Origin: an uncultured Paracoccaceae bacterium
Lineage (GTDB): Bacteria; Pseudomonadota; Alphaproteobacteria; Rhodobacterales; Rhodobacteraceae
NCBI GenBank assembly: GCA_951812615.1
Contig: CATOSU010000019.1
Location: 48,114-112,113 of the forward strand
Direction: 5' to 3'
DNA length: 64,000 bases
Shown: positions 9,058 to 17,667 of the stretch, piece by piece
Position numbering within the stretch: the stretch's first letter is position 1
Layout of the letters: each line of letters starts with the position of its first letter
Made by a program: the position numbers and the translations under genes
The notes under the pieces: generated by a model
What the model saw: the letters and a program-made list of their open reading frames with translations, nothing else
Databases searched by the model: none
What the model was told of the DNA's origin: nothing

Positions 9058-10017
9058 ATGAATTCGCTTGTTCGCTTTCTGTTGCCGGCTGCCGCACTCA
9101 GCCTTGCTGCGCTGCCGGTCCATGCCGACACCTTTGTCCGGATGGTTTCCGGTCCGTCAGGGGGGTCGTGGTATCCGCTGGGCGCCAAAATCATGCAGGT
9201 CATGGACGAAGAGGTTGAGGGTATCTCGACCTCGAACACGTCCGGCGGCGGTATTTCCAATGTCCTGTCCGTCAACGGCGGGGACGCGGAAATCGGGTTT
9301 TCCTATGCCCACACAACGGCCAACGGGTTCAACGGCGCCGGCAAGTTTTCCAAGCCACAGCCGAATGTCCGCCATTTCGCAACGCTCTACGGTTCAATGT
9401 TCCAGGTCGCCGTCCGCGCTGACAGCGACATTCAGACCTTTGCCGACATGGCCGGTGCAAACATCAGCCCCGGCAAAGCGAAATGGACAGGCACGGCCTT
9501 TGCCGAGTCGATCCTGAAGGCCTATGGCATTTCCTTCGACAGCATCCGTGAAAACGGCGGTACGGTCCATCACGTCAACTACACCGAATCCGTCGCCCTG
9601 ATGAAAGACGGCCATATTGACGTGTTCATGGCTGCGACCAACATGCCGCAGGCCAGCTTCATCGAACTGGAACAAAGCCCCGGCATCCGTTTCATCGGCC
9701 TGCCCAAGGATAAGCAGCAAGAGATCATCGCCGCCAATCCCGGCTTTATCGAGGGCACCATGCCCGCAGGCGTTTACGAAAGCGTCTCGGAAGACCTGAA
9801 TTCGCTGGGCATCGTCGTGAACATGGTCGTCAGCAAGGATCTGCCGGAGGAAACCGTGTACCAGATGTGCAAGGTGTTCTGGGCAAACCACGCGACATTT
9901 GCCGAGGTCAAATCGGTCTGGAACCGGGTCAAGCAGGAAGACGCGCTGACCGGCGTGGCCATTCCTGTCCATCCCGGCGCCGAACGCTGCTACAAGGAAC
10001 TGGGCGTCGGCGGCTGA
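9058..10017 (+). CDS. TAXI-family TRAP solute-binding protein
   Basis: A 319-residue periplasmic receptor of the TAXI type. The signal peptide ends near ALPVHA (residue 23). It is followed by the family's opening motif GPSGGSWYPLGAKIMQVM and by TSNTSGGGISNVLSVNGGDAE, which resembles other TAXI receptors. The class binds glutamate and other carboxylates in the few cases studied. Strong Shine-Dalgarno sequence before the ATG. It is followed at 10091 by the fused permease with which it must work. Confidence 0.93.
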   Translation: MNSLVRFLLPAAALSLAALPVHADTFVRMVSGPSGGSWYPLGAKIMQVMDEEVEGISTSNTSGGGISNVLSVNGGDAEIGFSYAHTTANGFNGAGKFSKPQPNVRHFATLYGSMFQVAVRADSDIQTFADMAGANISPGKAKWTGTAFAESILKAYGISFDSIRENGGTVHHVNYTESVALMKDGHIDVFMAATNMPQASFIELEQSPGIRFIGLPKDKQQEIIAANPGFIEGTMPAGVYESVSEDLNSLGIVVNMVVSKDLPEETVYQMCKVFWANHATFAEVKSVWNRVKQEDALTGVAIPVHPGAERCYKELGVGG

Positions 10018-10090
10018 TCCTGCCTGAAACTCAACCGGTCCGCCCCTGCCTGGGCGGATCCTGCCCGAGCTCTGACCGGTCCTGAAAAAA

Positions 10091-12097
10091 ATGAACGAAA
10101 CGGCCCAACTCACTTACCATGAGAAGCAGGAACTCGGCTTTCTCGAGCGTCTGCTGATCGACCGCCGGTTCAGCGCCCTGAACGCGCTGATGTTTTTCTG
10201 TGTCGTCATCTCGGTCGGGCTGGCCTGTTTCCACCTGTTCACGGCGGTTTTCGGCACGCCCGAGGGCCGGTCATTCCGGTCAGTTCACCTGACGGTTATG
10301 CTGACGCTGGCGATCCTGATGAAGCCGCTCTTCCGCACCACGATGCGGCAGCCGGTTTTCGTCGATGGTGACCCGGGCAACCACCAGCGGCTGGCCGGGC
10401 TGGTGATCGACCTGATCCTTGTCGGCCTCGTTCTCTTCGTCCAGCTCTGGACGATCTGGGACGTCACGGCGTTTCACATGCGCTATGGCGAAAAGGATCC
10501 GTCCGACCTGATCGTCGGCGGCATCCTGATTGCGCTGGTCTTCGAGGCGACGCGGCGCGTCGTCGGATGGTCGATGGTGCTGATCACCGGCTTTTTCATG
10601 TTCCACGCGCTCAATTCCGACCATTTCTTCGGATTCTTCTACGGCCCGCCGGTGCGCTGGGCCAAATTCGTCGATACCCTGTTTATGTCCTCAGACGGCA
10701 TATTCGGCATCCCGCTGCATGTCTGCGCCACCTACATCATTCTTTTCATCATTTTCGGCGCGGTCCTGATCCGGTCCGGCGCCGGCAAGTTTTTCATCGA
10801 TCTCGCCGTCTCGCTGACCGGCCACCGCATCGGCGGCCCGGCCAAGGCGGCCGCCGTCGCCTCGGGGTTCATGGGGACCGTTTCGGGCTCGGCGGTGGCC
10901 AATGTCGTGACCACCGGGTCGTTCACGATCCCGCTGATGAAACGTGTCGGATACCGGGCCAAGTTTGCCGGCGCGGTCGAGGCCTGCGCTTCGTCGGGCG
11001 GTCAGATCACGCCGCCGATCATGGGCGCGGCGGCCTTCATCATGGCCGAGTTTCTCGGCACGTCTTACGTCAATATCATCATCGCCGCGATCATTCCGGC
11101 GCTGCTCTATTTCGTCACCATCTACTTCATGGTGCATCTGGAGGCCGATAAACACGATATCGGCTCCATCCCCCGCGAAGAACTGCCGAAAACATGGGAC
11201 GTGCTGCGCCGCGGCTGGCACCTGCTGATCGCGCTGCTGATCCTTATCGGCTTCCTGATGTATGGCTACACGCCGATGAAATCGGCGTTTTTCGGGCTGG
11301 CGGCGCTGGTCGCGCTGAGCTTCATCAACCCCGCGACCCGGATGAGCCCCGTCGACCTGCTGGCCGCGCTGGAGGCTGGTGTCCGGGCGACCGTGCCCGT
11401 CGCCGTGGCCTGTGCCTGTGCGGGGCTGATCATCGGCTCGGTCTTCGTTTCCGGCCTGGGGCTGAAATTCACCCAGTCGGTGATCGACCTGTCCGGCGGC
11501 AACCTTCTGATCCTGCTCAGTCTGACCGGACTCGCCTCGATCATCCTCGGCATGGGGATCACGACAACGGCGGTCTATATCACCGTGGCCGCGCTGATCG
11601 TTCCGGCGCTGGTCAAGGCCGGGATCGAACCCATCGCGGCGCATATGTTCGCGTTCTATTTCGGGGTCGTGTCCTCCATCACCCCGCCGGTCGCGCTGGC
11701 GGCCTTTGCCGCGGCAGCGATCGCCAAGACGCCGCCCATGGCCACCTCGATCGAAGCAACCCGCGTGGGCATCGCCAAATACCTCGCGCCGCTGATTTTC
11801 GTCTACAACCCGTCGCTACTTTTCATCGGGCCGCTCTGGATGACGATCGCCTCGTCGCTGCTGGCGCTGGCGGGGCTGGGCGTGCTTTCGGTGTCGATGG
11901 AGGGCTGGTATCGCGGCGCCGTCGATCCGGCACGCCGCGCGCTGCTGGCCGGGGCGGCCTTCCTGATGCTGTACCCGCCCACACATGAGCTTCTTGGTCT
12001 GAACGGCTGGCTGGTGTCAGCCATCGGCATTGCGGCGGCCGCCGCCCTGCTGGCGCCGCGCCTGATGGCGTCCGGCGCGAAACCCGGAAAGGTATAG
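10091..12097 (+). CDS. TRAP transporter fused permease (4TM-12TM, TAXI-associated)
   Basis: A 668-residue inner-membrane protein that joins a DctQ-like four-helix part (first ~200 residues) to a DctM-like 12-helix part, the form always found with TAXI receptors. Signatures include GFMGTVSGSAVANVVTTGSFTIP-like spacing near residues 257-279, GGQITPPIMGAAAFIMAEF, and SSITPPVALAAFAAAAIA near the end. It imports the ligand of the receptor encoded just upstream, using an ion gradient. No clear ribosome-binding site precedes 10091, so translation may be weak or coupled. Confidence 0.93.
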   Translation: MNETAQLTYHEKQELGFLERLLIDRRFSALNALMFFCVVISVGLACFHLFTAVFGTPEGRSFRSVHLTVMLTLAILMKPLFRTTMRQPVFVDGDPGNHQRLAGLVIDLILVGLVLFVQLWTIWDVTAFHMRYGEKDPSDLIVGGILIALVFEATRRVVGWSMVLITGFFMFHALNSDHFFGFFYGPPVRWAKFVDTLFMSSDGIFGIPLHVCATYIILFIIFGAVLIRSGAGKFFIDLAVSLTGHRIGGPAKAAAVASGFMGTVSGSAVANVVTTGSFTIPLMKRVGYRAKFAGAVEACASSGGQITPPIMGAAAFIMAEFLGTSYVNIIIAAIIPALLYFVTIYFMVHLEADKHDIGSIPREELPKTWDVLRRGWHLLIALLILIGFLMYGYTPMKSAFFGLAALVALSFINPATRMSPVDLLAALEAGVRATVPVAVACACAGLIIGSVFVSGLGLKFTQSVIDLSGGNLLILLSLTGLASIILGMGITTTAVYITVAALIVPALVKAGIEPIAAHMFAFYFGVVSSITPPVALAAFAAAAIAKTPPMATSIEATRVGIAKYLAPLIFVYNPSLLFIGPLWMTIASSLLALAGLGVLSVSMEGWYRGAVDPARRALLAGAAFLMLYPPTHELLGLNGWLVSAIGIAAAAALLAPRLMASGAKPGKV

Positions 12098-12099
12098 AC

Positions 12100-12357
12100 A
12101 TGAAACAGGTCTTTCTCGGTCCGCTGGTGCACTGGCTGGTTCTGGCCGGCGCCTGCATCGCCGGCTGGTTCGCGGGTGAGGCGCGGTTGCACGTGACCCA
12201 TTTCAACCTGTTCGTGATCCTCGTTATCGCCGGAACGGTGGCGGGTCTGCTCATCGTTCTGTTCACCGCCCGGCCCGGCACGCGGATCACCCGGGATCCG
12301 ATTGAAGACGTGGCTGACCCGGTCCCCGGCGACCCGGCGCAGGACGCGACCGGGTGA
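12100..12357 (+). CDS. Small membrane protein of the TAXI-TRAP operon
   Basis: An 85-residue protein starting three bases after the stop of the fused permease, so certainly co-transcribed. Residues ~8-25 and ~36-57 are hydrophobic helices (LVHWLVLAGACIAGWFAG and LFVILVIAGTVAGLLIVLF). The rest is an acidic, proline-rich tail. Small two-helix proteins of unknown role are known at this place in other TAXI operons and may be accessory subunits of the permease. Function is not established. Confidence 0.75.
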   Translation: MKQVFLGPLVHWLVLAGACIAGWFAGEARLHVTHFNLFVILVIAGTVAGLLIVLFTARPGTRITRDPIEDVADPVPGDPAQDATG

Positions 12358-12390
12358 AAGCAGCAGACCGCGGGGCGCGGCCCGGGCGGG

Positions 12391-12455
12391 AAAACCCGTC
12401 AACGGGTTTTGTTGCAAGTCATCAATGACTTGCAGGCAAATTGTCGACAATTCGC
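12391..12455. repeat. Triple-hairpin 65-bp module, copy 1
   Basis: Three consecutive 20-base palindromes, each two 9-base arms around a 2-base centre: AAAACCCGT/ACGGGTTTT (12391-12410), GCAAGTCAT/ATGACTTGC (12414-12433) and GCAAATTGT/ACAATTCGC (12436-12455, one mismatch). The same module with identical spacing occurs at 43738-43802. Both copies lie just downstream of a plus-strand gene. The first hairpin ends in TTTT and could serve as a terminator, but the other two have no obvious role. Confidence 0.9.
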
Positions 12456-12533
12456 CCACGCGTAAGACTCCGGTTCGCAGATCATCCGACCGGTCCTAGA
12501 AGCCTTCAATCCCCGGTCCGCAAACCTCCGCGG

Positions 12534-14465
12534 TCAGGACCGCCCCGACCCGTCCAGAAACGATCTGGCCTGATCGCTGGTTTCGTAGATATGCGGCCGG
12601 GCGTCGGGAAACACCTCGCGCAGCTTCATACGCATGAAGGCCGAGCCGGAATAGCGGCTGACCTTGTTGTAATACCGTTCGGTCAGCTGCGCGACCAGCC
12701 GCGCCCAGTCCGCCTCCAGCGCCTCGTCGATACGAAAACCGTCATAGTTGGCGATGACGTCGACGCGGCCGGGCAGGGGGCCGCAGATCTCCGACACCAC
12801 CTGACCGACGCGATCCACCTCGTCGCGCGTGCGCACGCGCATCTTCTCGAAATTGAGGAACAGGCAGCCGGTCGCCGGGTCGATGACGATCCGGTCATGC
12901 AGGTCCAGATGCAGCAGATCCCTGCGCAGGTCCATTTCCTGCGGGCGGAAGATCCGCTCGTCCATCAGCCGCAGTTCGTCGACGATCGGGCGGACTTCCA
13001 TCAGGGCCAGCACATCGCGCTCGGGGTCGACGCCCGGCGCGATCTCGACCAGCTTCAGCCCGTCGCCGGTCAATTCGAACACACAGCGTTCGGTGACGTA
13101 AAGAACCGGCTGGCCCAGCCGGGCGGCACGCTGGCCGGAAAAGGATATCTGTTCCACGGCGCTCAGGAACTTGCGGGTGCGGCCTTCGTGCCGGATATCC
13201 ACACCGTCCGGGGACACCGCGATGTCGATACCCGCGGCCGTGAAGGTGCCCGCAAACACCACGCTTTGGGCATTTTGCGAGATATTGATGAAGCCGCCGG
13301 CCCCGGCAAGCCGCGGCCCGAAGCGCGATACGTTTACGTTGCCGTCGGCATCGGCCTGCGCCAGCCCCAGGCAAGCCATGTCCAGCCCGCCGCCATCGTA
13401 GAAATCGAACTGGTTGTTCTGCGGAAGCACGGCATCGGTGTTGACCGCGGCGCCGAAATCCAGCCCCGAGGCCGGCTGACCACCGATCACCCCGGGTTCG
13501 GCGGTCAGCGTCAGGTGATCCAGCAGCCCTTCCTCGGCGGCGACCGAGGCCACGCCTTCGGGCATGCCGATCCCGAGGTTCACTACCCCGTTCACCGGCA
13601 ATTCGAACGCACAGCGCCGCGCGATCACCTTACGCGCGTCCAGCGGCATCGCCGGGATCTCGCCCTCAGGTGACCGGATGCGGTTGGTGAAGGCATGGCT
13701 ATAGGCCGTGGCATAGGTCTGAAGATGGTTTTCGGGCCGGGCCACGACCACTGCGTCGACCAAGATACCGGGGATATGCACGTCGCGTGCCGGCAGCGTG
13801 CCCGCCGCTGCCACCCGTTCGACCTGAACAATGACGACACCGCCCGCGTTCTTGACCGCCATCGCCTGCGCAAGGTTGTCGATCAGCAGTGCCTCGCGTT
13901 CCATCGTGACATTGCCGGCCTCGTCGGCGGTGGTGCCGCGTAACAGCGCCACGGTCAGCTTCGGGGCCGGGTAATACAGGATCTCTTCGCCACCGATCTC
14001 CATCAGTTCGACCTGCGGTTCGGTGCTAATGTCGTTGATCGCACCACCGCCGATGCGCGGATCCACGAACGTTTCCAGCCCGACCTTCGACAGCATCCCG
14101 GGCTTGCCGGCGGCAATGTCGCGGTACAGCTGGCTGATACAGCCCTGCGGCAAGTTCCAGCCCTCGATCCTGCCCTCGGTCGCCAGTTTCGCAACTTTCG
14201 GAATGAGGCCCCAATGCCCGCCGATGACCCGTTTCAGCAACCCGGCATGGCCCAGCCGGTTCAGCCCACGGTCCTTTCCGTCGCCCTGGCCGGCGGCAAA
14301 GACCAGAGACAAATCACGCGGCGCACCGGTTTCCAGAAACCGCGTCTCGATGGCGGCCAGCAATTCGTCCGGTACGCCGATGCCGACAAATCCCGATGTG
14401 GTCAGCGTGTCGCCATCATGGATCAGGGCGGCGGCCTCTTCGGCTGAAACTGTCTTCTTGCGCAT
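12534..14465 (-). CDS. Fused acyl-CoA:acetate/3-ketoacid CoA-transferase
   Basis: A CoA-transferase of about 643 residues carrying alpha and beta halves in one chain (YdiF/propionate CoA-transferase type). Near the N-terminus is GDTLTTSGFVGIGVPDELL. The beta-half motif LTAEPGVIGGQP contains the catalytic glutamate near residue 323, which forms the covalent CoA-thioester intermediate. It moves CoA between carboxylic acids and so activates a substrate for degradation. I prefer the ATG at 14465 (preceded by GGGGA) over the GTG at 14486. A probable last ~100-residue extension resembles the tail of large fused members. It is convergent with the TAXI operon, which may supply its acid substrate (inference). 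Confidence 0.9.
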   Translation of the reverse strand: MRKKTVSAEEAAALIHDGDTLTTSGFVGIGVPDELLAAIETRFLETGAPRDLSLVFAAGQGDGKDRGLNRLGHAGLLKRVIGGHWGLIPKVAKLATEGRIEGWNLPQGCISQLYRDIAAGKPGMLSKVGLETFVDPRIGGGAINDISTEPQVELMEIGGEEILYYPAPKLTVALLRGTTADEAGNVTMEREALLIDNLAQAMAVKNAGGVVIVQVERVAAAGTLPARDVHIPGILVDAVVVARPENHLQTYATAYSHAFTNRIRSPEGEIPAMPLDARKVIARRCAFELPVNGVVNLGIGMPEGVASVAAEEGLLDHLTLTAEPGVIGGQPASGLDFGAAVNTDAVLPQNNQFDFYDGGGLDMACLGLAQADADGNVNVSRFGPRLAGAGGFINISQNAQSVVFAGTFTAAGIDIAVSPDGVDIRHEGRTRKFLSAVEQISFSGQRAARLGQPVLYVTERCVFELTGDGLKLVEIAPGVDPERDVLALMEVRPIVDELRLMDERIFRPQEMDLRRDLLHLDLHDRIVIDPATGCLFLNFEKMRVRTRDEVDRVGQVVSEICGPLPGRVDVIANYDGFRIDEALEADWARLVAQLTERYYNKVSRYSGSAFMRMKLREVFPDARPHIYETSDQARSFLDGSGRS

Positions 14466-14627
14466 GGTTCTGTCCCCGGGCTGCACTCGGGCCGTGTCTG
14501 GCCGTTCTGCACCCTGACAGTGACAAATATTTCAGGTCCGGTCGAGACTGGGCGGACCGCCGCGCAGGCAGAGGCATTCACCGAGGCCCGCCCCGCGGTG
14601 CGGCCGGTCGCCGGAACACCGGTTGTC

Positions 14628-15311
14628 TCAGCAGGGGCTGGCGTTCAGATCCTGATGCTCGGCCAGCAGCCCCTCGACATTGGCCTCCAGAATGCCATAG
14701 CTGATATTCCCGAACAGAATCTGGCGCCCCTCGTTGAGGTAATAGGTCGGGCTGCCGCGAACATTCGAATTCTGGCTCAGCTCGTAATCCGCAGCGAGGC
14801 TGGCAATCGCCTCTCCGGTTTCGATTTTTCCGCGGACCTCGTCAAAATCCGCCCCGAGCTTCTCGCTGATGCGCCGTTGCACCGCCCAGTCCGACACGTC
14901 TTTCCCTTCGGTAAAAAACGCGGATCGCAATTCGCGTACGGCCTTGAACGTCAGACTGTCCTGAAATCCCGTGCTGGCCGTCCCGACCGAAGTCAGCTCC
15001 AAGGCCTTGACGAACAAATGCGGGCTGGCAGAGGATTTGGGGCGGGTTCTGGTCCAGACATCCGCGTGCAGTGCAACGCCCTCGAACCCGTCCACGACCG
15101 CGCGAACATGGTCCGAGTAACCCCCGAACCCGCCGCGGTCCTTCCACAGCCGTCCGATTTTTTTGTGGGCGTCCGGAAACACCGAACAGAAACGTGTTTC
15201 GACATCGATCCGGTTGCCGAACGTATCGGAAAGCTTTTGAAGACTGGATTGTCCGAGATAGGCCCAGACGCACAAAATATCAGAAAAATGAACGATCTTC
15301 AGTGAGGACAT
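14628..15311 (-). CDS. DsbA-fold thiol oxidoreductase / hydroxychromene-isomerase-like protein
   Basis: A 227-residue DsbA-superfamily protein without signal peptide, so probably cytoplasmic. The active-site region reads FSDILCVWAYLGQ (residues ~9-21), with a single cysteine where classical DsbA has CxxC. This resembles glutathione-dependent kappa-class GST/hydroxychromene isomerases. The cis-proline region VRGSPTYYLN lies near residue 195. It is the first member of a cluster rich in thiol and glutathione enzymes (14.6-17.7 kb). Substrate unknown. Confidence 0.8.
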   Translation of the reverse strand: MSSLKIVHFSDILCVWAYLGQSSLQKLSDTFGNRIDVETRFCSVFPDAHKKIGRLWKDRGGFGGYSDHVRAVVDGFEGVALHADVWTRTRPKSSASPHLFVKALELTSVGTASTGFQDSLTFKAVRELRSAFFTEGKDVSDWAVQRRISEKLGADFDEVRGKIETGEAIASLAADYELSQNSNVRGSPTYYLNEGRQILFGNISYGILEANVEGLLAEHQDLNASPC

Positions 15312-15621
15312 GAAGAGACCTCCTATGTATTGATGGTGTGAAAAAGCAAGAGCTTACCGCCGACCGTAGACAAATCTGCCGGCTTGGCAACAGGATCAGC
15401 GGGCCCGGTCTTTGGCGTCCGTGCACGGCTTGCGTGCAATCGAGGGTTGGGCGGAACCGGTCGCTGAAGCTTTCACAGTATCCGTTCTTTCAAAGGCGAC
15501 TTGCGATCCGCGTCGCATCCGCCCGGAATTCTTCTGTTCGCTTCATCCTATAGCCCCGTTCCCTTGGTGCAACAAATGCGATCAAGGGAGCGGCATCAAA
15601 CCGTAACGGGTACTGGACGGA
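15312..15621. other. Intergenic, no gene seen
   Basis: These 310 bases between two leftward genes (the DsbA-like protein and the peroxiredoxin) contain only short open frames without protein-like composition. Purine-rich GGAGGTCTCTTC-like sequence on the minus strand just upstream of 15311 provides the ribosome-binding site. No strong repeat or terminator was noticed. Confidence 0.5.
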
Positions 15622-16146
15622 TCAGCCTGAATAGGTGCCGCGCGCGGGATAGTTGTTCTCAAGCGCGTATCCGACTTTGGACAGCAGAAACTTCAGGTCC
15701 GGCCGGGCCCAAGGCATATTGGAAATGTCGGCCAGATACAGTTTGCCGTCCGGACGGATCCAAAACAGACCCGGTTCCGTGAAAATGTCTGCCTCAACAT
15801 CCTTGAAGGCTTGCGAGATCCAAAGGCCCCAGTCATTGGCCTGTTCAACCGTGACAGAGTGGGCCACGCGCAAGTTATCAAGTTCCCATTCTTCAACAGT
15901 TTTTTGCGCAAGGCTTTCGTCATTCATCGACGCGGCGACGACGGTGAAACCTGCGGCCTCATAGTCCCGGAGGATCTCGAGCAGTCCGGCGAGGTAGTTC
16001 TTGCAAACCGGACAGTGATAACCCCGATAGAACAGCACCATGGTGAAGTTTTCAGGTGTCTCCGAGGAGAGATCAAAACTGCCGCCGCCTACCAGACCAA
16101 GTTTCAGGGCCGGGGCCTGTGTATCGGGTGTCAGCTTCTGACTCAT
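15622..16146 (-). CDS. Atypical AhpC/TSA-family peroxiredoxin-like protein
   Basis: A 174-residue thioredoxin-fold protein closely similar in plan to the one at 2323-2859. It has YRGYHCPVCKNYL with a CPxC pair near residues 45-48, EPGLFWIRPDGKLY in the middle and ending NNYPARGTYSG. It probably reduces peroxides or handles thiol intermediates. Within this cluster it lies next to two DsbA-fold proteins and a GST, so a role tied to glutathione chemistry is reasonable but inferred. It is divergent from the GST gene at 16432 across ~285 bases. Confidence 0.85.
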   Translation of the reverse strand: MSQKLTPDTQAPALKLGLVGGGSFDLSSETPENFTMVLFYRGYHCPVCKNYLAGLLEILRDYEAAGFTVVAASMNDESLAQKTVEEWELDNLRVAHSVTVEQANDWGLWISQAFKDVEADIFTEPGLFWIRPDGKLYLADISNMPWARPDLKFLLSKVGYALENNYPARGTYSG

Positions 16147-16431
16147 CGTTCATCCCTCGAGGCTGTCAAGTTCTGGAACCTGAATAGCGTGTGATCGATC
16201 CCGGCGGAAATCACTTTCACTTCTGACGGGTATCATACTTACTTGTTGGCGTTTGGGCCTGTCCCTTCGGTAGGGTCGGTTTGTGTGCGCAGCGGTGGGC
16301 GGCAAGACTGCCGGAGATTTTGCTGGCCCAAATCAAATACCGGGGTTTCCAAGCCCGGATCTGCCGAAAGACACGGAATAGCACGCGGAAGAGATGACCA
16401 TCAAACGTAACAACCATCAGCGGGGGAATGG

Positions 16432-17088
16432 ATGCTGACACTTTGGGGCCGGATGACCTCGATGAATGTGCAGAAGGTGGCCTGGGTGTTGGCCGAATCT
16501 GATCTGAACTATGAACAGGTTGATGCCGGCGGTGCCTTTGGCGGCCTTGATAGCGCGGAATACCGGAAAATGAACCCCCACGGCCGGGTGCCTACACTCG
16601 TCGACGGAGATCTGGTGCTCTGGGAATCCAACGCCATCTGCCGCCATCTAGTGCGGGCACATGGTGGTGTGCTCGCCGATGTGTGTCCGGGCTGGGAGGC
16701 GCAGAGCGACATGTGGATGGACTGGTTCTTGGCCGGGCCAAACACATCCATCACGGAAGTGTTTTATCAAAAAGTGCGTTTGCCCACAGATCAGCGTTGT
16801 TCGGAGGTTCTTGCAGGTTCTCTGGACCAGCTGCACGGCTATTTCGACGTTGTGGAGCGAGCTCTGGAGGGGCGGGATTACTTGCTGGGGGATCAGTTGA
16901 GCCTTGCTGACATTCCGTTTGGGGCCTGTCTTCACCGCTACTTCACCATGGACATCCCCCGGCCTTCCCAGCCCCGGATAGAGGGGTATTTTGAACGGCT
17001 TGGGGCCCGCGCGCCGTATCGCGACATCGTAATGACCTCGTATGAAAGTCTGCGCGCGCCAGAGCAACCAGTCTCGGGATCAAAGTAA
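16432..17088 (+). CDS. Glutathione S-transferase
   Basis: A 218-residue cytosolic GST. The N-terminal thioredoxin-like domain (1-80) has WGRMTSMNVQKVAWVL, where a serine or threonine near residue 9-10 would activate glutathione, then NPHGRVPTL with the cis-proline and LWESNAICRHL contacting the gamma-glutamyl group. The all-helical C-terminal domain follows, with LSLADIPFGA as the usual capping motif. Its TAA shares a base with the ATG of the next gene, so the two are coupled. The substrate could be an electrophilic catabolic intermediate. Confidence 0.92.
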   Translation: MLTLWGRMTSMNVQKVAWVLAESDLNYEQVDAGGAFGGLDSAEYRKMNPHGRVPTLVDGDLVLWESNAICRHLVRAHGGVLADVCPGWEAQSDMWMDWFLAGPNTSITEVFYQKVRLPTDQRCSEVLAGSLDQLHGYFDVVERALEGRDYLLGDQLSLADIPFGACLHRYFTMDIPRPSQPRIEGYFERLGARAPYRDIVMTSYESLRAPEQPVSGSK

Positions 17089-17657
17089 TGCAGATGGAGA
17101 AACAAGACTGGTCAGCGGCCCCCTTGATCTGGGGGAGCGGTGAACGACTGTTCGAGGTATTCCTCGAGCCAACCTGCCCGTTTTCCGGACGTGCATTTGC
17201 CAAACTGGAGGATCTTCTGATTGAGGTCGGTCACGATCAGATCAGCATTCGCATTTGGCTGCATTCCCAGCCCTGGCATCTGTTTTCCGGGTTTATCTGC
17301 CGAGCGATTGTTGCGGCGTCGACCGGGCCATCGGGAAAGGACGCTGCCAGAAAGGTGATGGCTGCCATCTACGCGGACCGCGAGGCGTTCGAGTTTGATG
17401 ATCACCGTGCTGGCCCAAACCTCAACACGTCCCCAAATGACCTGATCGCGCGTATTGAACAGGTCAGCGGCATCGACATTGGCGAGGCGTTTCAGTTCTC
17501 TGGGCTGGAGCGCGAGGTCAAGAAACACACGCGCTACGCGCGACAGAACGGAATTCATGTATCGCCGACCTTCATGGTCGATGGGCTGATCGATCCGGAG
17601 ATTTCAAGCGGTGGCACCGCAAGTGATTGGTCTGCCAGAATTTTTGACCGCAAGTAA
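17088..17657 (+). CDS. DsbA-fold thioredoxin-like protein
   Basis: A 189-residue DsbA-superfamily protein. The motif LEPTCPFSGRAFAKL near residues 26-40 gives a CPFS active site (one redox cysteine instead of CxxC) and VSPTFMVDGL near residue 166 is the cis-proline loop. No signal peptide. It overlaps the GST gene by one base and is followed by the dehydrogenase at 17668, so the three form an operon. A one-cysteine site favours glutathione conjugation or isomerase chemistry over disulfide formation; this is inference. Confidence 0.82.
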   Translation: MQMEKQDWSAAPLIWGSGERLFEVFLEPTCPFSGRAFAKLEDLLIEVGHDQISIRIWLHSQPWHLFSGFICRAIVAASTGPSGKDAARKVMAAIYADREAFEFDDHRAGPNLNTSPNDLIARIEQVSGIDIGEAFQFSGLEREVKKHTRYARQNGIHVSPTFMVDGLIDPEISSGGTASDWSARIFDRK

Positions 17658-17667
17658 AGGACAGAAA

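Noticed and set aside
14628..15311. Periplasmic DsbA
   Set aside because: No signal peptide and no CxxC site.
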